Below, piece after piece: positions 1 through 8,376 of a DNA stretch of 55,845 bases. How positions within the stretch are numbered: the first letter of the stretch is position 1; each line of letters opens with the position of its first letter. The stretch is from Thermopetrobacter sp964430935. GTDB taxonomy: Bacteria > Pseudomonadota > Alphaproteobacteria > Rhizobiales > Aestuariivirgaceae. A program made the position numbers and the translations under genes. The notes beneath the pieces were generated by a model, which was not told the origin of the DNA, did not search any database, and saw nothing but the letters and a program-made list of their open reading frames with translations. The stretch covers positions 1 through 55,845 of the forward strand of contig CAYSHK010000069.1 of assembly GCA_964430935.1 (NCBI GenBank), given 5' to 3'.

Positions 1-1
1 C

Positions 2-70
2 ACCTCCCCCTGCAAGGGGGAGGTCGGCGCGCCAGCGCCGGGTGGGGGTCGGGCGTTCGCAAGAACGCCC
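2..70. repeat. GC-rich hairpin repeat, copy A
   Basis: Intergenic palindromic element. A perfect 10-bp stem (2-11 with 15-24, loop GCA) is followed by a shared GGGTGGGGGTCGG block and a second perfect 8-bp stem (51-58 with 63-70) closed by a GCAA tetraloop. The same hairpin-block-hairpin order is seen in inverse orientation at 141-198. This looks like a dispersed REP/BIME-type element common in GC-rich alphaproteobacteria. The family assignment is inference. Confidence 0.7.
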
Positions 71-140
71 GCTATTGACTCTGAAAGCAAGGCTTGGCGC
101 AAAAGTGGATTTCGCGCCATCCCCTGCCGCATGCCCTTTA

Positions 141-198
141 CGGCAGCCCTGACGGGCTGCCGACCCCCACCCTGGCCCTCCCCCTTTCCGGGGGAGGG
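141..198. repeat. GC-rich hairpin repeat, copy B (inverted)
   Basis: Inverse-orientation partner of the element at 2-70. It holds a perfect 9-bp stem (141-149 with 154-162, loop TGAC), the complement of the GGGTGGGGGTCGG block, and a 9-bp stem (176-184 with 190-198). The second hairpin differs in sequence from copy A but keeps its pairing, as expected for an element kept for its structure. The rest of 1-298 shows no gene. The pair lies downstream of fliP and could act as an mRNA 3' structure, but there is no U-tract. Confidence 0.65.
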
Positions 199-298
199 AA
201 GGCGCGCATTGAAACATCAGGAAAACAGCAGATTGGCGATACCCACGATGGAAGCAGCCGGGCGCGCGAATCCGGTTGTGGATCCCATGGGCCGCGCC

Positions 299-1126
299 TT
301 ATGCGAACGAGCGCACCAGCCCGCCCGTGAGCAGGCTCCAGCCGTCTATCAGCACGAAGAACAAGACCTTGAACGGCAGGGAAATGATCGTCGGCGGCAG
401 CATCATCATGCCCATGGACATGGTGATGGTGGCCACGATGAGGTCGATGACGAGAAAGGGCAGCGCGATCAGAAAGCCGATCTCAAACCCGCGCCGCAGC
501 TCCGAGATCATGAAGGCCGGAATGAGAATGCGCAAGGAGACCTTGCGCGGGTCGTCATCAGCCCCCTCCTGCCCGGCTCCCTCCTGTCCGGCCGCGCCCT
601 GCCCGCCCCCGTCGGCGCGGTCGGTCTTCCCGGCGGCGGAGCGCTCCGCCAGATCCCTGAACATGGCCAGGTCCTTTTCCCGCACATGCTCCAGCATGAA
701 CGCCCGAAAGGGCGCGATGGTGCGCTTCCAGGCCTCCTCATGGCCGATGCGGTTTTCCATCAGCGGGCGCACGCCTTCGTCCCAGGCCTGCTGAAAGACC
801 GGCTGCATGACGAAAAACGTCATGAACAGCGCCAGGGAGATGAGGATCAGATTGGCCGGCGTCGTCTGCAGCCCCAGCCCGGAGCGCAGAAAGGCCAGCG
901 CCACCACGATGCGGGTGAAGCTGGTCACCATGATGAGCAGCGCCGGCGCGAGGGAAAGCAGCGTCAGCACCACCACGAGCTGCACGATGCGCCCGGTGAC
1001 CAGCTCGCCCGCCGGCAGCAGCGCCTGCGCGCCCGCGCCGGACTGCGCCATGGCGGCCCCGGCGCCCAGCAGCGCCAGCGCGAACGATGCGCCTGTCCGG
1101 GCTGTCCACCGCGCCAGCCGCATCAT
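299..1126 (-). CDS. fliP: Flagellar type III export protein FliP
   Basis: Inner-membrane core subunit of the flagellar export gate. The 275-residue product has an N-terminal signal-like segment (about 12-28), hydrophobic segments near 46-68 and 90-110, the conserved block around residues 67-90 (TSFTRIVVALAFLR), and the C-terminal membrane pair with FEIGFLIALPFLVIDL. FliP is usually about 245-255 residues. The extra length is a Gly/Ala/Gln/Glu-rich insert at about 164-193 in the periplasmic loop. It is the last gene of the flagellar operon and its ATG overlaps the fliL stop by 4 bp. Confidence 0.95.
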   Translation of the reverse strand: MMRLARWTARTGASFALALLGAGAAMAQSGAGAQALLPAGELVTGRIVQLVVVLTLLSLAPALLIMVTSFTRIVVALAFLRSGLGLQTTPANLILISLALFMTFFVMQPVFQQAWDEGVRPLMENRIGHEEAWKRTIAPFRAFMLEHVREKDLAMFRDLAERSAAGKTDRADGGGQGAAGQEGAGQEGADDDPRKVSLRILIPAFMISELRRGFEIGFLIALPFLVIDLIVATITMSMGMMMLPPTIISLPFKVLFFVLIDGWSLLTGGLVRSFA

Positions 1127-1668
1127 TCGACCACCAGCGAGAGGATGATGAATTCGCTGACCCGCCCCTTGAAGCGCACCCGCGCGCGCTCGTTCAGGTC
1201 ATCGCGCAGGAAGGCGAGATTGCTGGCGCCTTCCAGATCCTTCAGCGCCAGCGTGCGCAGATAGGCCAGCACGTCCTGCCGCGCCCGCGCCGCCAGCTCC
1301 TGCCGGGCTTTCTCGTCCAGCACCTCATCGCTGACGAGCAGCGCGCCCTCCAGCCGCACCCAGGACTGAAACGGATGGCGCAGGTTGGTGGTGACCGGCT
1401 GAAGCTTCACGATCTCCCCGCCCAGCGCCACCTTGCGCGCGCTCCCGCCGTCTTGCGCCTTCTTTCCCGCTTCCTGTTCCGCTCCCTCTTGCGCCGCGCC
1501 GGAAGCGTCTTTCGCCGCGCCGGCGGCGGAATCCGCGGCGAACTTCGGGGCCAGCACGAAGCCCGCCCCGCCGCCCGCGCCAACGGCGATGAGCGTCGCC
1601 AGCGCAAGGCCGATGACGAACCCCTTGCCGCCGCCGCCCGTGTCATCCGCGTCCTTCTTCTCGCTCAT
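1123..1668 (-). CDS. fliL: Flagellar basal body-associated protein FliL
   Basis: Single-pass inner-membrane protein linked to the stator and basal body. The 181 residues comprise a short charged cytoplasmic N terminus, one membrane helix (about 17-39), an Ala/Glu/Gly-rich linker, and a C-terminal FliL domain with LRHPFQSWVRLEGALLVSDE and a carboxy-terminal region ending ILSLVVE. It sits between flgH and fliP in the same operon, as in rhizobia. The assignment rests on domain layout and context. Confidence 0.9.
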   Translation of the reverse strand: MSEKKDADDTGGGGKGFVIGLALATLIAVGAGGGAGFVLAPKFAADSAAGAAKDASGAAQEGAEQEAGKKAQDGGSARKVALGGEIVKLQPVTTNLRHPFQSWVRLEGALLVSDEVLDEKARQELAARARQDVLAYLRTLALKDLEGASNLAFLRDDLNERARVRFKGRVSEFIILSLVVE

Positions 1669-1688
1669 GTCCGTCCTCCCGGCTCTGC

Positions 1689-2420
1689 TCAGAACGGATT
1701 GATGATATCCAGAAGCTGCTGCCCCCAGCCCGGCTGCTGCACCTCGCTGATCCGCCCCCGGCCGCCATAGGATATCCGCGCCTCCGCGATACGGTCATAG
1801 TTCACGGTGTTGTCCTGGGAAATGTCCTGCGGGCGCACGATGCCCCGCACGGTCAGCACCCTGAGCTCGTTGTTGACCCGCACTTCCTGCGAGCCGGAAA
1901 TGATAAAGTTGCCGTTCGGCAGCACCTCGGTGATGACCGCCGCGATGGCCAGCTTGATCTTTTCCGCCCGTCCGATGGATCCCTTGCCGGAGAAGGTGGA
2001 GTCCGAATCCACGGAGAGCCTGCCGGCGGAAGTGAACTTCTCCGAGCGCCCGGAAGACTTGTCATCGAGGCTGTAATCCGCGCCAAAACCGCCGCCCACG
2101 CCGGATTTGCGCGCTCTTTTGGTGAAATTGTCCAAAGTCGCCCAGTCGTTGATCTGGATGAGCACGGTGATGACATCGCCCGCCGTTCTGGCCCGCTGGT
2201 CATGAAACATGCTCTCCTTGCCCGCCGGCCACAGGGAATAGCGCGACGGCTGCGGCTCAGGCTTCGGCGGAGCGATCACCTCTCCCACCTTCGGCTTCAT
2301 GCCCGCGCCGACCGGCGCAAGCTCCGGCGCGTGGCCGATGTCCGCAAGGCTCGCCGTGCAGCCGCAAAGCAGTGCCGCGGCCAGCAGAAGGGAAAGGGGG
2401 TTCTTCACGCGCGCCGGCAT
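1689..2420 (-). CDS. flgH: Flagellar L-ring protein FlgH
   Basis: Outer-membrane lipoprotein forming the L-ring around the flagellar rod. The 243 residues begin with a lipoprotein signal (LLLAAALLCGC, lipidated Cys near residue 20). The FlgH domain includes SLWPAGKESMFHDQRA, a GDVITVLI strand, and the C-terminal VRGIVRPQDISQDNTV block that is diagnostic of the family. The start codon overlaps the stop of the upstream motE-like gene (TGATG), which suggests translational coupling. Confidence 0.95.
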   Translation of the reverse strand: MPARVKNPLSLLLAAALLCGCTASLADIGHAPELAPVGAGMKPKVGEVIAPPKPEPQPSRYSLWPAGKESMFHDQRARTAGDVITVLIQINDWATLDNFTKRARKSGVGGGFGADYSLDDKSSGRSEKFTSAGRLSVDSDSTFSGKGSIGRAEKIKLAIAAVITEVLPNGNFIISGSQEVRVNNELRVLTVRGIVRPQDISQDNTVNYDRIAEARISYGGRGRISEVQQPGWGQQLLDIINPF

Positions 2421-3049
2421 CAGTTCGTCTCCCTCGTCGCGCGCGGCGTGGCCTGCGCCACCACCCCAACGATGGCCGTGACGATCCTGCCCGCCTTTCT
2501 GGGGTCCATTTCCGTGAGGATGGCGGAGGCCTGCTGCGGCTTCAGGCCGGTGAGAATGGCCACCGCGACCTCATATTCCATCTGGGCGATCTGCGCGGCG
2601 GCCGCCTCCGGCTCCATCTTCGCGTAGACATCCAGCATGGCCGCCGTCATGCGCTGCCGGATCTCCCTGCGCTGCAAGACCCACTCCCGCACCTCCTTGC
2701 GCTTCTTTTCGAGCTTGCCCAGCAGCTCGTTCAGGCGCGCCTGCATGTCCTGAAGCTTTTTCTTCTGCCGCGCATAGCGCGCATCGCGCGCCGCGTCGGC
2801 GATGTTGTAGCAGTATTTCTGAAAGTCCTTGCGCACGCCCCGCGGCAGCCGGGGAACCAGCTTGCGCTTCATGATGACCACCGAGCCCCTGGCCTGTTTC
2901 GCCCCCCCTTCCCGCTGCCCCGGCTTTTCCTTCCGCGCCGCCGGGCCATTTTCCGCCGCCAGCGCCGCCGGCGCGGCCAGCACGAGCCCCAGCGCCGCGC
3001 ATGCCGCCACCAGCATTCCGGCCATCATGCCTTTTCCCCATTGCCTCAT
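2420..3049 (-). CDS. motE: MotE-like flagellar chaperone (MgtE N-like domain)
   Basis: A 209-residue exported protein with an N-terminal signal sequence (about 1-31), a charged linker, a long coiled coil (about 90-140, many Lys/Arg/Glu), and a C-terminal segment (about 143-200) containing AKMEPEAAAAQIAQME and LTEMDPRKAGRIV. That segment is typical of the MgtE N-like domain found in MotE, the periplasmic chaperone of MotC in rhizobia. Its place between flgI and flgH matches the rhizobial order. No motC is in this window, so the partner is unknown. The symbol is by position and domain. Confidence 0.75.
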   Translation of the reverse strand: MRQWGKGMMAGMLVAACAALGLVLAAPAALAAENGPAARKEKPGQREGGAKQARGSVVIMKRKLVPRLPRGVRKDFQKYCYNIADAARDARYARQKKKLQDMQARLNELLGKLEKKRKEVREWVLQRREIRQRMTAAMLDVYAKMEPEAAAAQIAQMEYEVAVAILTGLKPQQASAILTEMDPRKAGRIVTAIVGVVAQATPRATRETN

Positions 3050-3054
3050 GCGCC

Positions 3055-4173
3055 CTACTCCACCACCAGCTCGGCCTGCAGCGCGCCGGCGGACTTGATG
3101 GCCTGCAAAATGGCGATGATCCCTCTGGGCTTCACCCCCAGCCGGTTCAGGCCGCTCACCAGCTGCTGAAGCTCCGCGCCCTGCAGGATCGCGACGTTGG
3201 CGTCCTTTTCCTCCGTCGTGATGAAGGTCTGCGGCAGAATGGCGGTGCGCCCTTTTGAAAACGGCGCGGGCTGCGAGGCCTCTGGCATTTCGGTGATGCG
3301 CACGGTGAGATTGCCGTGCGTGACCGCCACCGTGGAGATGCGCACCGCATGGCCGATCACCACCGTGCCGGTGCGTTCATCGATCACCACCCGCGCCGGC
3401 GTGTCCGGGCGGATGCGCAGCTCGCCGATTTCCGCGATCAGCCGCGCCACGGTAATGCCCCGCGGCCGCCGCACGAACACGGTGCGCAGATCCCTGGCCG
3501 CGCTGATGCTTTCCCCGAACCGCCGCCGCGCATAGGCGTTGATGGCATTGGCGATGCGCACCGCCGTGCCGAAGTCGGGGTTCTTGAGGCTGAACACCAG
3601 CTTCTTCTTGCGGAAGAAGTCTCCCGCCAGCTCCCGCTCCACGATGGCGCCGTCCGGAATGCGCGCGTTGGTGGGCACGCCCTGGGTAACCCGGCCGGCG
3701 TCTCCCTGGGCCGAGAAGCCCGAAAGAATGAGCGAGCCCTGCGCCACGGCATAGACCTTGCCGTCCGCGCCCTTCAGCGGTGTCATGACCAGCGTGCCGC
3801 CCACCAGGGAGGTGGCGTCGCCCAGCGAGGAGACATTGACATCGATGCGCGAGCCCTTGCGCACGAAGGGCGGCAGGTTCGCGGTGACCATGACAGAGGC
3901 CACATTGCGCGAGCGCGAGGCGCCCCGCGCGTATTTCGCGCCCAGCCGCTCCAGCATGGCGCGCAGGGACTGCTCGGTGAACGGCGAGGCGCGCATGCTG
4001 TCGCCGGTGCCCTGCAGCCCCACCACGAGACCATAGCCCACGAGCTGGTTGCCGCGCACGCCTTCCACCACGGTGATGTCCTTGACGCGCACCTGCGCGC
4101 GCGCCCCGTGCGCGACCGACAGCAGCAGCGTCAGCGCCACGGCAAGCGGGACATATGACAGGGCCGCCCTCAT
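3055..4173 (-). CDS. flgI: Flagellar P-ring protein FlgI
   Basis: Periplasmic P-ring subunit. The 372 residues begin with a Sec signal (cleaved after about AHGARA), followed by the hallmark VRVKDITVVEGVRGNQLVGY and GLVVGLQGTGDS motifs. The C-terminal region contains LNRLGVKPRGIIAILQAIKS. The open frame extends upstream to 4653, but the start at 4173 is chosen because the signal peptide begins there and the ATG overlaps the flgA stop as ATGA. It lies between flgA and the motE-like gene in the operon. Confidence 0.96.
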   Translation of the reverse strand: MRAALSYVPLAVALTLLLSVAHGARAQVRVKDITVVEGVRGNQLVGYGLVVGLQGTGDSMRASPFTEQSLRAMLERLGAKYARGASRSRNVASVMVTANLPPFVRKGSRIDVNVSSLGDATSLVGGTLVMTPLKGADGKVYAVAQGSLILSGFSAQGDAGRVTQGVPTNARIPDGAIVERELAGDFFRKKKLVFSLKNPDFGTAVRIANAINAYARRRFGESISAARDLRTVFVRRPRGITVARLIAEIGELRIRPDTPARVVIDERTGTVVIGHAVRISTVAVTHGNLTVRITEMPEASQPAPFSKGRTAILPQTFITTEEKDANVAILQGAELQQLVSGLNRLGVKPRGIIAILQAIKSAGALQAELVVE

Positions 4174-4658
4174 GGCGTGCTCACCACCACGGTGCCATTG
4201 CTCTGCGCGGTGCCGTGAATGATGCGCCCGCTGTCCACGTTGCGAACCGCCACCATCTCCCCCGCCGCCGCCGATTCCAGCGCCATGCCCAGCGCGCCGA
4301 TGGAAAGCGCGCCGGAGCGGTAGATGACACGCACCGCCCTGCCCCGCCGCACGACGTATGGCGCGCGCAGCGCGTTCGGCGCAATGGGCTTGCCGCGCAC
4401 CAGCGTGCGTCCGGCCATCTTTCCGATGATGCGCCGCGGGTCTTTCTCGAACCCGCCGCGCTGATAATAGCGGCGCGAAACCGCGCGCATGCGCACCATG
4501 CCGGGCCGGATCACCTCTCCCGGATAGATGGTGACCGCCGCCACCGGAATCTCCGGGCGCTCCTCCGCCCCGTCCGCCCCGCCCGCGCCGGCGCGCGCCA
4601 CGGCGAGCGCCAGCGACAAGACCGCCACGAACATTCCCGTCACGAGCCGCCACATCAT
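4170..4658 (-). CDS. flgA: P-ring assembly chaperone FlgA
   Basis: Periplasmic chaperone for FlgI. The 162 residues have an N-terminal signal sequence (about 1-26) and a SAF-type region with IPVAAVTIYPGEVIRPGMV, then GRTLVRGKPIAPNALR and a C-terminal block AVRNVDSGRIIHGTAQSNGTV that fits the FlgA chaperone domain. It follows flgG by 3 bp and is coupled to flgI. The second Met (4655) is an equally possible start. Confidence 0.93.
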   Translation of the reverse strand: MMWRLVTGMFVAVLSLALAVARAGAGGADGAEERPEIPVAAVTIYPGEVIRPGMVRMRAVSRRYYQRGGFEKDPRRIIGKMAGRTLVRGKPIAPNALRAPYVVRRGRAVRVIYRSGALSIGALGMALESAAAGEMVAVRNVDSGRIIHGTAQSNGTVVVSTP

Positions 4659-4661
4659 TGC

Positions 4662-5444
4662 CTACCGCCTCGAAACAGTGCTCATCATTTCATCGACCGC
4701 CTGAATGACCTTGGAGTTCATCTCATAGGCCCGCTGCGCGGTAATCAGCTCGGTGATCTCCTTCACCGCGTCCACGTTGGAGGACTCCAGATATCCCTGC
4801 CGCACGGTGGCGAACCCCGGATCGCCCGGATTGCCCACCACCGCCGCGCCGGAGGCTTCCGTCTCCCTGAACAGATTGTCCCCCAGCGGCTCCAGCCCCG
4901 CGTCATTGGCGAAGGTGGCCAGCGAGATCTGGCCCAGCAACTGAAGCTCCGTCTGATCTTCTAGGCGCACGAAAACCTGGCCGTTGTCGTTCACGATCAC
5001 ATCGACAGCCTCCGGCGGGATGGTGATTTCCGGCAGCACGGCATAGCCGTCGATGGTCACGAGCTGGCCGGTGGCGCTCTTGTTGAAGGCCCCGGCGCGG
5101 GTGTAGAGCGTTTCGCCCTCCGGGCCGGCCACGCGGAACCAGCCGCGCCCCACCAGCCCGAGATCCAGCCGGTTGCCCGTGTTCGCCAGGGAGCCCTGCA
5201 CATGCAGCTTGCGGATGGCCGCGGAACGCACCCCCAGCCCGAGCTGCACGCCCTCCGGAACCACCCCCTCGCCGCCGCGCGCGGCCGTGCCGGGCATTCT
5301 GTCGATCTGATACAGCAGGTCGGTGAACTCCGCCCGCGCCCGCTTGAAGCCGGTGGTGTTGATATTGGCTATGTTGTTGGCGATCACCTCGACGTTGAGC
5401 TGCTGGGCGGCCATGCCCGTGGCAGCGATGGCGAGTGCTCTCAT
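4662..5444 (-). CDS. flgG: Flagellar distal rod protein FlgG
   Basis: Distal rod subunit of the flagellar basal body. The 260-residue length is normal for FlgG. The N-terminal rod signature is present (MAAQQLNVEVIANNIANINT, about residues 12-31), with the middle domain VGRGWFRVAGPEGETLYTRAG and the C-terminal SNVDAVKEITELITAQRAYE helix. These two ends form the coiled-coil core shared by axial flagellar proteins. It follows fliE by 12 bp. Confidence 0.97.
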   Translation of the reverse strand: MRALAIAATGMAAQQLNVEVIANNIANINTTGFKRARAEFTDLLYQIDRMPGTAARGGEGVVPEGVQLGLGVRSAAIRKLHVQGSLANTGNRLDLGLVGRGWFRVAGPEGETLYTRAGAFNKSATGQLVTIDGYAVLPEITIPPEAVDVIVNDNGQVFVRLEDQTELQLLGQISLATFANDAGLEPLGDNLFRETEASGAAVVGNPGDPGFATVRQGYLESSNVDAVKEITELITAQRAYEMNSKVIQAVDEMMSTVSRR

Positions 5445-5456
5445 GGCGTGCCCTCC

Positions 5457-5765
5457 TCAGATCTGCATGCGGCTGATCTCCTGCCATGCGGCGACCAGCT
5501 TGTTCCTTATGGCCATGGTGGCGGACAGGGTGCGTTCGGCCGCCATCACCTGATCGACCACGGTCTGGATGTCCGCCTTGCCCTCGATGCCGGCAATCGC
5601 CGTCATCTCGCTTTTCTGCAGCGTCTGGACGGCCTCTCCCGCGGCCGCCTTCAGCGCCTCGGCGAAATCCCGCCCGGTGGCGGCCGACGGTCCGCCCGTT
5701 CCCGTGGCGGCGGGGAGACTTCCCATGCCGGTGATGCCGGCGATGCTTCCGATGCCCTCGATCAT
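5457..5765 (-). CDS. fliE: Flagellar hook-basal body protein FliE
   Basis: Small adaptor protein between the MS ring and the proximal rod. The 102 residues have a Gly-rich N terminus and the conserved C-terminal FliE region, with FAEALKAAAGEAVQTLQKSE and ADIQTVVDQVMAAERTLSAT followed by AIRNKLVAAWQEISRMQI. The start overlaps the flgC stop by 4 bp. Length and position between flgC and flgG fit the alphaproteobacterial order. Confidence 0.93.
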   Translation of the reverse strand: MIEGIGSIAGITGMGSLPAATGTGGPSAATGRDFAEALKAAAGEAVQTLQKSEMTAIAGIEGKADIQTVVDQVMAAERTLSATMAIRNKLVAAWQEISRMQI

Positions 5766-6184
5766 CCACCCGTCCTCAGAAGATCTATGGTCATGGAGAC
5801 GATCTCGCGGGCCTGCCTGACCACCTGGAGATTGGCCTGGTACATCCGGTTGGCGTCGCGCAGGTCCGCGGTTTCCACGAGCGTGTTGACGTTCGGCAGC
5901 TTGACGTAGCCGTTGCGGTCGGCGGCCGGATGGCCGGGGTTGTACTCCACCTTGAAGGGCGAGGGATCGGTGCCGTAGCGCGCCACGCGGACCACTTCCA
6001 CCCCGGTCTGACGGTCGAGCTCGGAAACGAAGCTGATGGTCTTGCGCCGGTAGGGGTCGGCCCCCGGCGTATTGCCCGTGGTTCTGGCGTTGGCGATGTT
6101 CTGCGCCGCGATCAGCATGCGCTCGGACTGGGCATGCAGTCCGGACGCGGCGACGCTCAGGGGTGCAAGCAGCGGATCCGTCAT
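5762..6184 (-). CDS. flgC: Flagellar proximal rod protein FlgC
   Basis: Proximal rod subunit, 140 residues. It carries the N-terminal axial signature ASGLHAQSERMLIAAQNIAN (about 13-32), a middle YVKLPNVNTLVETADLRDAN block and the C-terminal helix QANLQVVRQAREIVSMTIDL. The frame is open upstream to 6529, but the start at 6184 gives the normal length and lies 2 bp after the flgB stop. The reading through flgB in the longer frame is a shadow. Confidence 0.95.
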   Translation of the reverse strand: MTDPLLAPLSVAASGLHAQSERMLIAAQNIANARTTGNTPGADPYRRKTISFVSELDRQTGVEVVRVARYGTDPSPFKVEYNPGHPAADRNGYVKLPNVNTLVETADLRDANRMYQANLQVVRQAREIVSMTIDLLRTGG

Positions 6185-6186
6185 CG

Positions 6187-6564
6187 TCAGTTGTCCTTCA
6201 GACCGAGCAGGAACATGCGGTGATAGGCGCGCACGACACCCGTGTTCAGCCGGAAGGCCCGTACCGTCGCGGCCCCCTCCAGCATCTCCTTCTCCAGGGA
6301 GACGGTGTTTCCTGAATGGCTCATGCGCTCCGCCTCCGCCTCGCGGGTCTCGAAGCGGGCGCGCTCCGCCTCTCCGGCCATGTTGAGATGGGCCGGATGG
6401 GTCCGGGCCATCTGGACCTGACGGTTCTCCAGAACGGCGGAAAACGAAGTGATCTCGCGCGCCTTGTAGCCGGGCGTGCTGGCATTGGCCACGTTCCCGG
6501 CGATTACGCCGAGCTTGGCACTCAACCATTGCGCCCGCTGCGAGGCGATGGAGAAGATCTGCAT
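6187..6564 (-). CDS. flgB: Flagellar proximal rod protein FlgB
   Basis: First gene of the flagellar operon and a proximal rod subunit. The start at 6564 gives 125 residues beginning MQIFSIASQRAQWLSAKLGV, followed by the signature IAGNVANASTPGYKARE. This start is preferred over the upstream ATG at 6594 because a GGGAGG ribosome-binding sequence lies about 9 bases before it and the family begins here. Only about 85 bp separate it from the dehydrogenase gene upstream. I found no convincing sigma-54 or CtrA promoter in that gap. Confidence 0.93.
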   Translation of the reverse strand: MQIFSIASQRAQWLSAKLGVIAGNVANASTPGYKAREITSFSAVLENRQVQMARTHPAHLNMAGEAERARFETREAEAERMSHSGNTVSLEKEMLEGAATVRAFRLNTGVVRAYHRMFLLGLKDN

Positions 6565-6648
6565 CCTTGCCGCCCTCCCGGCCGTTCCAATCATCCGTAC
6601 CGGAACGATAGGGGGGCTAGCTTGTCCGTAGCTTGTGGCGGATGCCGC

Positions 6649-8154
6649 TCAGTGGTCCCCGGTGCCACCGAAATTGAATGCCGCGCCGGAGCGGATGCCT
6701 GTCGGCCAGCGTTCCGTGACGGTCTTCAGCCGGGTGTAGAAATGGAAGCTGTCGGGACCGTAGATGGCATGGGCACCGAAGAGGGAAGCCTTCCATCCGC
6801 CGAAGCTGTGCCAGGCCACGGGAACGGGGATGGGGACGTTGATGCCGACCATGCCGACCTCGATGCGGTCGGCGAACTCGCGGGCCACGTCCCCGTCGCG
6901 GGTGAAGATGGCGGTGCCGTTGCCGAAGGTGTGCGCGTTGATCAGGGAGACGGCCTCCTCGAAATTCTCCACCCGGATCATGGACAGGACCGGCCCGAAG
7001 ATCTCTTCCCGCCAGATGCGCATGCGCGGGGTCACGTGATCGAAGAAGGTCCCGCCGATGAAGAAGCCGTTCTCGTGCCCGGGCACCGTCAGACCGCGCC
7101 CGTCGACCACCAGCTCGGCCCCCTCCTCGACGCCGCTTTCGATGTAGCCCTTCACACGCTCCAGATGTTCGGCGGTGACGAGGGGGCCCATCTCGTTCCC
7201 GGGATCGTTCCACGGTCCCACCTTCAGCCGGCGGATCCGGGTTTCCAGCCGGCGCCGCAGTTCCGCCGCGGTCTCCCGGCCGACCGGAACGGCGACGGAG
7301 ATGGCCATGCAGCGTTCGCCCGCGGAGCCGAAGACGGCGCCCATGAGGGCGTCCGTGGCCTGGTCCATGTCGGCGTCGGGCATGATCACCATGTGGTTCT
7401 TGGCGCCACCCAGCGCCTGGACGCGCTTTCCCTCCGCGGCCGCGGTGGCGTAGATGGACTTCGCGACGGGCGTGGAACCCACGAAGCTGACCGCCGCCAC
7501 GTCCGGGTGGCGCAGGATGGTGTCCACCGCCTCCCTGTCGCCGTTGACGAGGTTCAGAACCCCGTCCGGGACGCCGGCCTCGCGGGCCAGCTCCATGACG
7601 AACAGCGGAGCGGACGGATCGCGTTCGGAGGGCTTCAGAACGAACGTGTTGCCGCAGGCCAGCGCGGACGGATACATCCACAGCGGCACCATGACGGGGA
7701 AGTTGAAGGGCGTCACGCCGGCGCAGACGCCGAGCGGCTGGCGCAGCGTGTAGCTGTCTATGTGAGGGCCCACCTCGCGGGAGTGCTCGCCTTTCAGAAG
7801 CTGCGGAGCGGCGCAGGCGTATTCGACGTTCTCGATGCCGCGGGCCACCTCGCCGAGGGCGTCGGCGAACATCTTGCCATGCTCGACGGAGATCAGGCGC
7901 GCGATCTCCTCCCGGTTGTCCTCCAGAAGAATGCGGAAGCGCTCCATGATGCGGGCGCGCTTCAGCGGCCGCATGCCGGCCCATGCGGGCAGGGCCTCCT
8001 TCGCGGCCTCGATGGCGGCGGCCACCTCCTCCGGCGTCGACAGTCCGACCTCCGCCCGGATTTCCCCGGTGGAGGGATCGAACACCGGTGCCGTGCGGCC
8101 GGAGCGCGACGCCATCCTTCTTCCAGCGATGAAGTTGTCGAGCCGTTGCGTCAT
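6649..8154 (-). CDS. mmsA: CoA-acylating methylmalonate-semialdehyde dehydrogenase
   Basis: NAD-dependent aldehyde dehydrogenase that converts methylmalonate or malonate semialdehyde to propionyl- or acetyl-CoA in valine, inositol and beta-alanine breakdown. The 501 residues have the normal family length. Seen directly are the substrate-nucleotide block GVTPFNFPVMVPLWMYP (about 146-162), QALGGAKNHMVIMPDAD (about 246-262) in place of the usual general-base Glu region, and the catalytic Cys about 282 in GSAGERCMAIS. The GGAKNH pattern is characteristic of the MmsA branch. No other valine-pathway gene is adjacent. Confidence 0.93.
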   Translation of the reverse strand: MTQRLDNFIAGRRMASRSGRTAPVFDPSTGEIRAEVGLSTPEEVAAAIEAAKEALPAWAGMRPLKRARIMERFRILLEDNREEIARLISVEHGKMFADALGEVARGIENVEYACAAPQLLKGEHSREVGPHIDSYTLRQPLGVCAGVTPFNFPVMVPLWMYPSALACGNTFVLKPSERDPSAPLFVMELAREAGVPDGVLNLVNGDREAVDTILRHPDVAAVSFVGSTPVAKSIYATAAAEGKRVQALGGAKNHMVIMPDADMDQATDALMGAVFGSAGERCMAISVAVPVGRETAAELRRRLETRIRRLKVGPWNDPGNEMGPLVTAEHLERVKGYIESGVEEGAELVVDGRGLTVPGHENGFFIGGTFFDHVTPRMRIWREEIFGPVLSMIRVENFEEAVSLINAHTFGNGTAIFTRDGDVAREFADRIEVGMVGINVPIPVPVAWHSFGGWKASLFGAHAIYGPDSFHFYTRLKTVTERWPTGIRSGAAFNFGGTGDH

Positions 8155-8306
8155 CTTCCCTGCCTCCCGACCCGCCCGCGGCGGGCCGTCCCCGTCGTTC
8201 CGGATCCCGTGGAACCGTCATATAGCGCACTCCCGGGTGCGGGGAGTTAGCGCCAGATGCATCCAAAGGGCTGGGCAGTTCGGTGGATGGAGGCACCCCC
8301 GAACGG

Positions 8307-8340
8307 AAAGGGACGCGCCCGCGCCGCGGTTCCGCGTCCC
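8307..8340 (-). terminator. Possible terminator after rcdA
   Basis: An 8-bp stem (8310-8317 with 8333-8340, GGGACGCG/CGCGTCCC) lies about 37 bp beyond the rcdA stop. Read on the minus strand it is followed by only TTT. The weak U-tract makes this tentative. The rest of 8155-8376 shows no gene. Confidence 0.35.
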
Positions 8341-8376
8341 CTTCCGTGCGATCCGTATCCGCCGCCTCGGCCGCCG

